In this document: positions 23,305 to 31,125 of the stretch, in pieces
Position numbering within the stretch: position 1 is the first letter of the stretch
Layout: each line of letters opens with the position of its first letter
Origin: an uncultured Eubacteriales bacterium
Lineage (GTDB): Bacteria; Bacillota; Clostridia; Oscillospirales; Acutalibacteraceae
Direction: 5' to 3'
DNA: 64,000 bases
Assembly: GCA_934667845.1 (NCBI GenBank)
Contig: CAKUMQ010000007.1
Span: 3,925-67,924, forward strand
Position numbers and translations under genes: made by a program
Notes under the pieces: model-generated
The model's database searches: none
Told to the model about the DNA's origin: nothing
The model's input: the letters and a program-made list of their open reading frames with translations, nothing else

Positions 23305-24285
23305 ATGAATGGTTTGTCCGGTGAGCAGCTGTCAAGCCCCGGTTTTTTCCCCGCCGTTGTTTCCTACTATAAGAGCAAATGGGAAAATTACCGCACGCCC
23401 TGTCACGCCCACGACCGGCTGGAGATCATGTATGTGACCGAGGGACACTGCACGGTCACCGCAGAGGATCAGCCGGTCATCATCAACCCGTTCTCCTATA
23501 TCCTTTTGGATGCGGATACACCGCACGATCTGTGCATCAGCAGCCCCTGTGCCGTACTGAATGTGGAGATCATTTTCCGGTCCGGCCCCTTTCCCGGCAT
23601 GGATCTGGCGGCTTTGGCGGAGCAGGAACCGGCTGTCCGGCACCTGAGCGAAGCCGACCGCCCCTATTATCTGATCAAGGACGACGGCACGGTGCTGCGC
23701 ACGCTGCTGAACCTGTATGAGGTGCTGGACGTCAACCGCCCCGAGAACCCCGAGACACTGCTGCTGCTGGATTATCTGCTGATCCGGCTTGCCAGGGCGG
23801 TGCACGAGATCACCCAGTCTCCCTCCTCCAATTACAGCTATGTGGAAAACGCCTGCCGTTACATCCGCAATCACATAGACGAGGCCATCAAGGTATCCGA
23901 CATTGCCGAATCCGTCCACATCAACTCCGCCTATCTGCAGCGGCTGTTTAAAAAGATCAAGGGACAGACGCTGGTCTCCTATATCAACCAGCAGCGCATC
24001 ATACTCGCCTGCAATATGCTCGCCCGGACCGATCTGGACATTTCGGATCTGGCGCTGAGTCTGGGCTTCAGCTCACAGCAGTATTTCAGCTACCTGTTCA
24101 AGCAGTATATCGGCGTGTCGCCGCGGCAATACCGCCGCACCCACAGCAGCGCCGCCAATCACCTCAACCGCATCGTCTACATCGACCGGCGGGATCACCT
24201 GGACGATCTGATGGAGCTGAATTTTTCCGTCCAACCGCAGGAACGGAAAAAGGGACGCCCCGGATCGGACAAAAAAGAACCGTAG
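23305..24285 (+). CDS. AraC/XylS-family transcriptional regulator
   Basis: ATG 23305 is preceded by AAAGGAG; 326 residues. The N-terminal half is a cupin-like sensor (CHAHDRLEIMYVTEGH, DADTPHDL), as in AraC. The C-terminal half carries two helix-turn-helices (KVSDIAESVHINSAYLQRLF and DISDLALSLGFSSQQYFSYLF) and the closing GVSPRQYRR signature. Probably an activator that responds to a glycan breakdown product and controls both divergent operons. It is the first gene of the ~16-kb rightward operon, 40 bp before the binding-protein gene. Confidence 0.93.
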   Translation: MNGLSGEQLSSPGFFPAVVSYYKSKWENYRTPCHAHDRLEIMYVTEGHCTVTAEDQPVIINPFSYILLDADTPHDLCISSPCAVLNVEIIFRSGPFPGMDLAALAEQEPAVRHLSEADRPYYLIKDDGTVLRTLLNLYEVLDVNRPENPETLLLLDYLLIRLARAVHEITQSPSSNYSYVENACRYIRNHIDEAIKVSDIAESVHINSAYLQRLFKKIKGQTLVSYINQQRIILACNMLARTDLDISDLALSLGFSSQQYFSYLFKQYIGVSPRQYRRTHSSAANHLNRIVYIDRRDHLDDLMELNFSVQPQERKKGRPGSDKKEP

Positions 24286-24325
24286 GCAGCCCGGCGATGT
24301 CACACCGGAAAAGGATGGATCACTG

Positions 24326-27181
24326 ATGAAAAAATGTATTTTGCGCCCGGCGGCTCTTCTGGCTGCTCTCTGTCTGTGTATGCCCGCCGGTGCCGCTTCC
24401 CTGCCGCTTAAGGAGCAGACGCCCGCCTCGGACTGCCTGCCGCTTGAGGAGGACAGCGTATATGCCGCCGCAGGCCGCTATGCCGCGGTGCGAAACGGCT
24501 ATGCCGAGGCGGGTCTGACCGCTCCCGCCGTCGATGCGGTCACTCTATCCGGCGGCGCAGCCCGTCTTCCCGCCGGTACCGTCGACGCCGACGGCGCGCT
24601 CGTCTGGACGCAGGAGGCATGGGCGGAATGGACCTTTACGGCGGCAGCCGACGGGCTGTATCAGCTGGAGATCACCTACACCCCGTCTGCCGACGAGGTC
24701 AGCGATATCACCCGCAGCCTGCTGATCGACGGAAAAGCCCCCTTTCAGGAGGCGGAGGAGCTGCACCTGTACCGTCACTGGGCGGACGCCCGCGAGCCTG
24801 CCGTCAACCGCCTCGGGAACGAGGTCAAGGCGCCGCAGACACAGCTCGCCGAGCCTGTCACCACCCGCCTTTACGACAGCCGGGGGCTGTACAGCGAGCC
24901 GCTGACCTTTGCCCTGACGGGCGGACAGCACACACTGCGCCTTTTGTATATCGACGGCGCCATGACCGTGCACACGATCCGCGTGCTGCCCGCCGAAACG
25001 ATACCCGACTATGCCGCATACCGGAAGAGCCTTTCCGCCGAGCCCGCTTCACTTGCGGCGCCCCTCTGTGTGCAGGCGGAATCGCAGACGGTATGGAAGA
25101 CCCGCCAGACGCTCTCCCGCGAGTATGACGGCGACCCCGCCACCGTACCCCAAAAGGAGACCCGCGTGCTGAACATATTCGGCGGCGCAAACTGGAAAAA
25201 CGGCGGCGAGGCGGCATGCTGGCGTTTCCGGGTGGAAGAGAGCGGACTGTATACCATCGGGCTGCGCGTAAAGCAGTCCTACGGCGACGGACTGCCCTCC
25301 GCCCGGACGGTCGCCATCGACGGCAGCGTTCCGTTTGCCGAGCTGACCGCCTACTCCTTTCCCTATCAGCGCGACTGGTACATAGAGACCCTGTCGGCGG
25401 CAGACGGCACCCCGTTTTTGTTCGAGCTGTCCGCCGGTGAGCACACGATCACCCTGACTGCCTGTCAGTCGGAGGCGGGGCAGATCGCCGACGGCATTGA
25501 GGACACCGTATCCTCTCTGCTCGCCCTCACCCGCAGGATCCGTCTCATTACTGGCAGCGCCCCCGACGTCAACTACGACTACCGGCTCCCCGACAAGATC
25601 CCCGGACTGCTCACGGATATGAGCGGAGCCTCCGCCGCGCTGCGCGCCCTGTCCCGACGGCTTGAAGCCGTTTCGTCGGCGCGCTCCTCCGCAGTCAGCG
25701 AGATCGACATGGCTGCCGATCAGCTTGACAGCCTCTGCAAGGCGCCCGATACGATCGCCCGCCGCTTAAGCGAGCTGACCGACTCGCTTTCCACCCTCAG
25801 CACCGCCTCTGCAAGGCTGCGGGAGCAGGCGCTTGCCATTGACTATTTCTGCCTCGGAAACGGCGCCGTCTCCTTCGGAACGGGGCGCTCCGGCTTCTGG
25901 CAAAAGCTCTTCTCCTCCGTGCGCAGCTTCCTCCGCTCCTTTATTCTGGATTACGATGCCGTGGGGGGAACCGCCGATACCGCCGAATATCCGGTCATCG
26001 AGGTCTGGGTAAGCCGCGGGCAGGAGTGGGCGGAGGTGATGAAGCAGCTTATCGACGACCGTTTCACTCAGGAGCACCGCATCGGTGTCCGCATGAACCT
26101 TTTGCCCGCCTCGCAGTTAAACGCCGGTGCCGTCAGCGCGGTGCTGCTGGCGGTATCCGCCGGGGATGCGCCGGATGTCGCCGTCGGCGTCGCCTATAAC
26201 ACACCGGCGGAATTTGCCTTCCGCAGGGCTGTGATCGACCTCACCCGCTTTGACGATTACGATGAGATCGCCTCCCGCTTTTATCCCCAGACGCAGATCC
26301 CGTTCACCTACCGCGGCGGGGTCTATGCCCTGCCGGAAACGATGAATTTCCGTGTGCTGTTTTACCGCCGGGATATTCTCGGCTCGCTCGGGCTGGGGAT
26401 CCCCCAGACGTGGGACGACATCTATCGCTCCGTTCTGCCCGTGCTGACCCAAAACGGCATGGAGTTCTATTTCCCCAAGGATCCCAGCCCGTTTCTCTAT
26501 CAGCACGGCGCCGATTATTATAATGCGGAGCAGACCGCCTCCGCCCTCGGCACCGCAGAGGGCTATGCCGCCGTCAAGGAGTATACCGAGCTGTTTACCG
26601 TCTACGGCGTCCCCAATGTTGCCAGCTTTTTCAACCGCTTCCGCAGCGGCGAAATGCCGATCGGCGTGGAGGGCACGAGCATGTATCTGCAGCTTCTCTC
26701 CGCCGCGCCCGAGCTGACCGGCAAGTGGGGGATCGCCCTGCTCCCCGGCCACAAGCGGGCAGACGGCACCATCGACCGTTCCGCCGCCGGTCTGTCCGGC
26801 GAGACTGCCGTTATCTTTTCCCAGAGCACGCATCCCGACGAGGCATGGGAATTTTTGAAGTGGTGGACGGAAGAGGATGTCCAGGTCACTTTCGGGCAGC
26901 AGGTCGAATCCGTCCTCGGGACAGCCGCCCGCTGGAATTCCGCCAACATCGCCGCCTTTTCAAAAGCGCCGTGGAACCGCAGCCATCTGTCCGTTTTCGC
27001 CGGGCAGATGCAGCAGCTCCGCGATATGCCCACGCTCCCCGGCAGCTATATGAACACCCGCCACCTGGAAAATCTCTGGAACCGCATCGTGCTGGAAAAG
27101 GTGTCGGTACGGGACTCTCTGGAGCAGGCGGTCGAGGATATCGACCGCGAGCTGCGCACAAAAGCCGCTGAATTTTCCTGA
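24326..27181 (+). CDS. Sugar ABC transporter binding protein fused to N-terminal beta-sandwich domains
   Basis: A 951-residue exported protein. Signal peptide with cleavage near AGA (21-23) and no lipobox. The first ~400 residues hold two related beta-sandwich domains, recognised by paired blocks LLIDGKAPF..YRHW and VAIDGSVPF..YQRDW, likely carbohydrate-binding. A helical, heptad-like section (about 420-520) follows, then a family 1 solute-binding domain (about 555-951; VIEVWVSRGQEWAEVMK, YALPETMNFRVLFYRRDIL, DEAWEFLKWWTEE). About twice the usual length. Partners are the two permeases immediately downstream. Without a lipid anchor it may be held by the helical region or by neighbouring membrane proteins. 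Confidence 0.85.
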   Translation: MKKCILRPAALLAALCLCMPAGAASLPLKEQTPASDCLPLEEDSVYAAAGRYAAVRNGYAEAGLTAPAVDAVTLSGGAARLPAGTVDADGALVWTQEAWAEWTFTAAADGLYQLEITYTPSADEVSDITRSLLIDGKAPFQEAEELHLYRHWADAREPAVNRLGNEVKAPQTQLAEPVTTRLYDSRGLYSEPLTFALTGGQHTLRLLYIDGAMTVHTIRVLPAETIPDYAAYRKSLSAEPASLAAPLCVQAESQTVWKTRQTLSREYDGDPATVPQKETRVLNIFGGANWKNGGEAACWRFRVEESGLYTIGLRVKQSYGDGLPSARTVAIDGSVPFAELTAYSFPYQRDWYIETLSAADGTPFLFELSAGEHTITLTACQSEAGQIADGIEDTVSSLLALTRRIRLITGSAPDVNYDYRLPDKIPGLLTDMSGASAALRALSRRLEAVSSARSSAVSEIDMAADQLDSLCKAPDTIARRLSELTDSLSTLSTASARLREQALAIDYFCLGNGAVSFGTGRSGFWQKLFSSVRSFLRSFILDYDAVGGTADTAEYPVIEVWVSRGQEWAEVMKQLIDDRFTQEHRIGVRMNLLPASQLNAGAVSAVLLAVSAGDAPDVAVGVAYNTPAEFAFRRAVIDLTRFDDYDEIASRFYPQTQIPFTYRGGVYALPETMNFRVLFYRRDILGSLGLGIPQTWDDIYRSVLPVLTQNGMEFYFPKDPSPFLYQHGADYYNAEQTASALGTAEGYAAVKEYTELFTVYGVPNVASFFNRFRSGEMPIGVEGTSMYLQLLSAAPELTGKWGIALLPGHKRADGTIDRSAAGLSGETAVIFSQSTHPDEAWEFLKWWTEEDVQVTFGQQVESVLGTAARWNSANIAAFSKAPWNRSHLSVFAGQMQQLRDMPTLPGSYMNTRHLENLWNRIVLEKVSVRDSLEQAVEDIDRELRTKAAEFS

Positions 27182-27203
27182 AAATACACAAGGGGGTCCG
27201 ACC

Positions 27204-28127
27204 GTGACCATGGAAAAGTCCGTATATCTCCGCAAGCCGGGAAAGCTGCGTCGGTTTTTTCACACCTATAAGACCGGGCTTGCCTTCTTTCTTCCCTTTT
27301 TTCTGCTGTTTGTCCTGTTTATTCTGGTGCCGGTCCTGATCTCCTTCGTCACCAGCCTGTGCCGCTACGATCTGATCAATCCGCCGTCGTTTGCGGGACT
27401 GTCCAACTATGCACAGGTGTTTTTGGAGGACGATGTCTTTCTCCTGGCGCTGAAAAACACGCTGGTCATTGCCGCCGTCAGCGGACCGGCGGGATATCTC
27501 GCCTCGTTTCTGATGGCATGGTTTATCCACCAGGTGCGCTTTAAGCGGCTGTACTCCCTCGCTTTTTACGCCCCCTCCATATGCAGCGCCATCGCCATGT
27601 CCACCGTCTGGCTCTATCTGTTTTCCGGCGACCGCTACGGCTTTGTCAACAACGTCCTGTTCCGGCTCGGCGTGATCACGGAGCCGATCCAGTGGAATAC
27701 CAATGTACATACCATTCTGCCGGTCGTTATCCTGATCTCCGTCTGGATGAGCATGGGCAGCGGATTTCTCGTGTTTCTGGCGGGCTTTCAGAACATCCCC
27801 GCCTCGCTGTATGAGGCGGCACGGGTGGACGGCATCCGCAACCCCGTGCAGGAGCTGTGGTATATCACCCTGCCCGTGATGAAGCCGCAGCTGCTGTTCG
27901 GCGCCGTCAATTCCGTCATGGGGGCTTTTTCGGCGTTTGACATTCCCGTGGCTGTCGCGGGAATGCCCAGCCCCGGCTATGCCGCCCACACGCTGGTCGC
28001 TCATCTCTACGACTATGCGTTCATCCGGTTCGACATGGGCAAGGCCTCTACGGTCGCCGTGCTGCTGTTCCTGCTGACCTTCTGGCTGCAGCGTCTTTGC
28101 TTCCGCGTTTTTGCGGAGCGTGAATGA
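27204..28127 (+). CDS. Sugar ABC transporter permease (MalF/LplB-like)
   Basis: A 307-residue inner-membrane permease with six transmembrane segments. The coupling loop is YEAARVDGIRNPVQELWYITLPVMKP. Starts at GTG 27204 after AGGGGG; an ATG two codons later is possible. It pairs with the next permease and the fused binding protein. No ATP-binding gene is present in the locus, so it probably uses a shared MsmX-type ATPase encoded elsewhere. Confidence 0.92.
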   Translation: MTMEKSVYLRKPGKLRRFFHTYKTGLAFFLPFFLLFVLFILVPVLISFVTSLCRYDLINPPSFAGLSNYAQVFLEDDVFLLALKNTLVIAAVSGPAGYLASFLMAWFIHQVRFKRLYSLAFYAPSICSAIAMSTVWLYLFSGDRYGFVNNVLFRLGVITEPIQWNTNVHTILPVVILISVWMSMGSGFLVFLAGFQNIPASLYEAARVDGIRNPVQELWYITLPVMKPQLLFGAVNSVMGAFSAFDIPVAVAGMPSPGYAAHTLVAHLYDYAFIRFDMGKASTVAVLLFLLTFWLQRLCFRVFAERE

Positions 28128-28143
28128 AAAAGGAGGGATCCCG

Positions 28144-29037
28144 GTGAAAGATGCGGTCATTGCCCGCCCGCGGTTCATGCGCTACCGTCTGCGGCATTTT
28201 GTCCGGCGGCTCTCGTTCGGACGGGTGCTGCTGAACCTGTTTCTTCTGCTTCTGGTGGCGTTTACCGCCCTGCCGATCCTCTATGCCGTCTGCACGGCGT
28301 TCAAGCCGCTGCACGAGCTGTATGCGTATCCGCCCCGCTTTTTTGTCCGTTCCCCCACGCTGTCCAACTTTGCCGACCTGCTGGCGGCATTCGGCAACGC
28401 GGAGGTTCCTTTCAGCCGCTATATATTCAACAGCGTGAGCACGACCGCCGTTATCGTGGTGCTCAACGTGCTGATCTCCTGCACCGGCGCCTACGGGCTG
28501 GTCAAGCACAAGGTCCCCTGCGCCGGGCTGCTGTTCGGCATCATTGTCGCGGCGCTGATGTTTTCCGCCCAGGTGACGCAGATCCCCACCTATATGCTGA
28601 TCAACGCCTTCGGGCTGATCGACACCTATGCCGGGCTGATCGTCACCAAGCTCGCGACGGCATATAACTTCTTCCTTATCAAGCAGTTTATGGAGCAGTT
28701 TCCCGACGATCTTCTGGAGGCGGCGAGACTGGACGGCGCGGGAGAGTGGAAGATCTTCTGCTCCATTGTGATGCCCGCCGTCAAGCCCGCCTGGTCGACG
28801 CTCGTGGTATTCTCCTTTGTGAACAACTGGAACGACTATTTCACGCCGCTCATCTACACCCGCAGCCAGACGCTCAAGACCCTGCCGCTTGCCCTGCAGA
28901 ACATCGGCACCGGCACGGCGGTGGCGGGCGCGGTAGCCGCGGCAACGCTGGTCATGATCCTGCCCGCCATTCTTGTTTTCACCGTCATGCAGTCCCGTGT
29001 TATGGAGACCATGACCTATTCCGGCCTCAAGGCATAA
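28144..29037 (+). CDS. Carbohydrate ABC transporter permease (MalG/LplC-like)
   Basis: GTG 28144 has AGGAGGG upstream and gives 297 residues; a start 11 codons earlier overlaps the preceding gene. Six transmembrane segments, and the coupling loop LEAARLDGAGEWKIFCSIVMPAVKP. FSFVNNWNDYFTPLIY is typical of MalG-type subunits. Partner of the permease just upstream. Confidence 0.92.
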   Translation: MKDAVIARPRFMRYRLRHFVRRLSFGRVLLNLFLLLLVAFTALPILYAVCTAFKPLHELYAYPPRFFVRSPTLSNFADLLAAFGNAEVPFSRYIFNSVSTTAVIVVLNVLISCTGAYGLVKHKVPCAGLLFGIIVAALMFSAQVTQIPTYMLINAFGLIDTYAGLIVTKLATAYNFFLIKQFMEQFPDDLLEAARLDGAGEWKIFCSIVMPAVKPAWSTLVVFSFVNNWNDYFTPLIYTRSQTLKTLPLALQNIGTGTAVAGAVAAATLVMILPAILVFTVMQSRVMETMTYSGLKA

Positions 29038-29052
29038 AAGGAGGCAGCCGCC

Positions 29053-30495
29053 GTGTATGTCAAAAAAACGATAAGTCTCCTGTGTCTCTGCCTGTGCATC
29101 GCCGCGTCTCCCGCCGCCGCCTATGTGGATACCGATTACACGCTGGACAACACCGGCAAGCGGCAGGAGATCCCCGTAACCTATACCTGCCGCACCGTCT
29201 ACCGCAGCTTCGGCGGCAATGTCGGTTTTATGAACATGCCCGAGGATCTGTTCCTTGACGAAAACGGCATTCTGTATATTGCCGACACCGGAAACGACCG
29301 CATCATCCGTTTTGACCCCGCCACCGGAGACGCCGACGCCGTGTCCGGACAGGGCGACGGCGCGCTGCGCGGCCCGAAAGGGGTCTATGCCGACGCCGGG
29401 GGCGACCTGTTTGTGGCGGATACGGACAACCACCGCATCGCCCATCTGGCGCCCGACGGCACACTGGTAGAGGAATTTGTCAAGCCGGATTCCGAGCTGC
29501 TTGATCCGGAGGAGGTATTTTCCCCGGACAAGATCTTCGTCAGCGATATGAACCGTCTCTACGTCAAGCAGGGCAAGCAGTTTCTGATCCTGGATGCCGA
29601 AAACCGCTTTGAAGGCTATGCCGGTGCATCGGAGGTGGGCTTCAGCTTCACCCAGGTGCTGATCAACCTGTTTGCCAGCGCCGTGCAGAAAAGTCAGCTG
29701 GAGAACCGCGAACCGGCGCAGTATGCCAACTTTCTTCTGAAAGACGGGCTGATCTATGCCGTATCGCTGGCGCCGAGCGGTCAGCTCCGGATCATCAGCG
29801 CCACGGACAAAAACATCTACCCCGAAAAGCTCTACGGAGAGGTCACGCTGTCCGACGACGGAAAAACGCCGGTAAATCCGCAGTTTGCGGATATCGCCGT
29901 GGATAAAGACGGCATCCTCTACGCCATCGACGGCAAGAGCGGCAGGATCTACCAATATGACGCGGAGGGGAATCTGCTGACCGTATGCGGCGGGCTGGGC
30001 GTCCGCAAGGGCGAATTCCAGTCCCCCACCTCCCTCGCCGTGGACGATGCCGGCAACCTCTATGTGCTGGACGGCATCCAAAACGCCCTCCATGTATTCG
30101 AGCCGACCGCTTTCATCCGGGAGGTTCACCGGGCGCTTTCCTGCTATTATAACGGGCAGTATGCCGAAAGCGCCGCCAGCTGGGCCAATGTGTGCACGAC
30201 CGATTCCGGCTATTATCTCGCCAACAGCGGCATTGGCGACACGCTGTATAAGGAGGGGCGGTACCGGGAGGCGCTCGGGTATTACCGCACCGCCAACGAC
30301 ACCGCCGGTTATTCCCGCGCCTACGCCAGGCTGCTCCACAGCCTGCTGATCGACTATTTCCCGTGGGTGGCTCTGGGGCTTGCCGCCGTTCTGACGGGAA
30401 CCGTATGCGGCATACGCGCCCTGAAGCGGCGGACCGCGCGGTTTTTGGCCCGCTCCTACGGCTTTTCCGCTGAGGAAAGGAGGGGAATCAGATGA
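29053..30495 (+). CDS. NHL-repeat beta-propeller protein with C-terminal membrane anchor
   Basis: GTG 29053 with AGGAGG at 8 nt; 480 residues. Signal peptide 1-23 (ends PAAA). Residues ~60-355 hold NHL-type blades (MPEDLFLDENGILYIADTGNDRIIRFD, GPKGVYADAGGDLFVADTDNHRIAHL, SPTSLAVDDAGNLYVLDGIQNAL), forming a propeller. A TPR-like pair follows (CYYNGQYAESAASWANV, YKEGRYREALGYYRTA), then one transmembrane helix (~435-455) and a short basic cytoplasmic tail. The bulk is therefore outside the cell. It overlaps the Yip1-family gene by 4 bp and with it and the DUF5696 gene forms a conserved-looking trio of unknown role. Confidence 0.85.
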   Translation: MYVKKTISLLCLCLCIAASPAAAYVDTDYTLDNTGKRQEIPVTYTCRTVYRSFGGNVGFMNMPEDLFLDENGILYIADTGNDRIIRFDPATGDADAVSGQGDGALRGPKGVYADAGGDLFVADTDNHRIAHLAPDGTLVEEFVKPDSELLDPEEVFSPDKIFVSDMNRLYVKQGKQFLILDAENRFEGYAGASEVGFSFTQVLINLFASAVQKSQLENREPAQYANFLLKDGLIYAVSLAPSGQLRIISATDKNIYPEKLYGEVTLSDDGKTPVNPQFADIAVDKDGILYAIDGKSGRIYQYDAEGNLLTVCGGLGVRKGEFQSPTSLAVDDAGNLYVLDGIQNALHVFEPTAFIREVHRALSCYYNGQYAESAASWANVCTTDSGYYLANSGIGDTLYKEGRYREALGYYRTANDTAGYSRAYARLLHSLLIDYFPWVALGLAAVLTGTVCGIRALKRRTARFLARSYGFSAEERRGIR

Positions 30496-31106
30496 TCCTG
30501 TCGGAATATCTTCTTCATCTGTTTTATCCGAAGGACAGCTTCGTGCTGCTGCGGCGGCGGGGACGTCACAACTGGCTGGCTGCCGGTATCGTGCTGGCCG
30601 CCGTCATCGCCGCCCGCCTGTTCTCCCTGTTTGCCGGTAATTTTCTGTTTTACGGCGAACGGGAAAACGTCGATCTCCTTTTGGAGGTTGCCCGCGTTCT
30701 GGTGCCGTTTCTGTCCTTTGCGGCGGCGCTCTATGCCGTGACCTCCGTTCTCGGCGGCGAAACGGCGTTTCGCGAGCTGTTTACCGCGCTTTCTTTTTCG
30801 CTTCTGCCCTATGTACTGCTGACTGTGCCCACGGCGCTGCTGACCTGGGCGTTTTCTCTGAACGAAGCCGGCTTTTACACGGCGCTTCTCGCCGTGAAAT
30901 GGGTCTGGATCGCCGCGCTCGGCTTTGCCGGTGTGGCGCAGATGAACGATTACAGCCTGTCCAAAACGGCTGCGGTCTTTCTGCTGTCGGCGCTGGCTGC
31001 GGCGCTGCTGTGGGTCAGCCTGCTGCTCATCGCGGTCTTCTGCGTCCAGTGGATACAGTTTTTTGAAACGGTCATCTCGGAGATCCAGATGCTGGCTCAC
31101 CGCTGA
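30492..31106 (+). CDS. Yip1-domain membrane protein
   Basis: A 204-residue polytopic protein with about five transmembrane segments and the Yip1-like opening of a short amphipathic stretch followed by LVLRRRGRHNWLAAGIVLAAVIAARLF-type hydrophobic helices. Bacterial Yip1-family proteins have no established function. Start ATG overlaps the stop of the NHL gene (4 bp), and the DUF5696 gene follows after 19 bp, so the three are co-translated. Confidence 0.75.
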   Translation: MILSEYLLHLFYPKDSFVLLRRRGRHNWLAAGIVLAAVIAARLFSLFAGNFLFYGERENVDLLLEVARVLVPFLSFAAALYAVTSVLGGETAFRELFTALSFSLLPYVLLTVPTALLTWAFSLNEAGFYTALLAVKWVWIAALGFAGVAQMNDYSLSKTAAVFLLSALAAALLWVSLLLIAVFCVQWIQFFETVISEIQMLAHR

Positions 31107-31125
31107 CGGAAAGGAAGGATACTCC

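Noticed and set aside
28048..30339. A 2.3-kb open frame on the minus strand opposite a permease and the NHL gene
   Set aside because: Composition is typical of an antisense shadow and the plus-strand genes have ribosome sites and recognisable domains.
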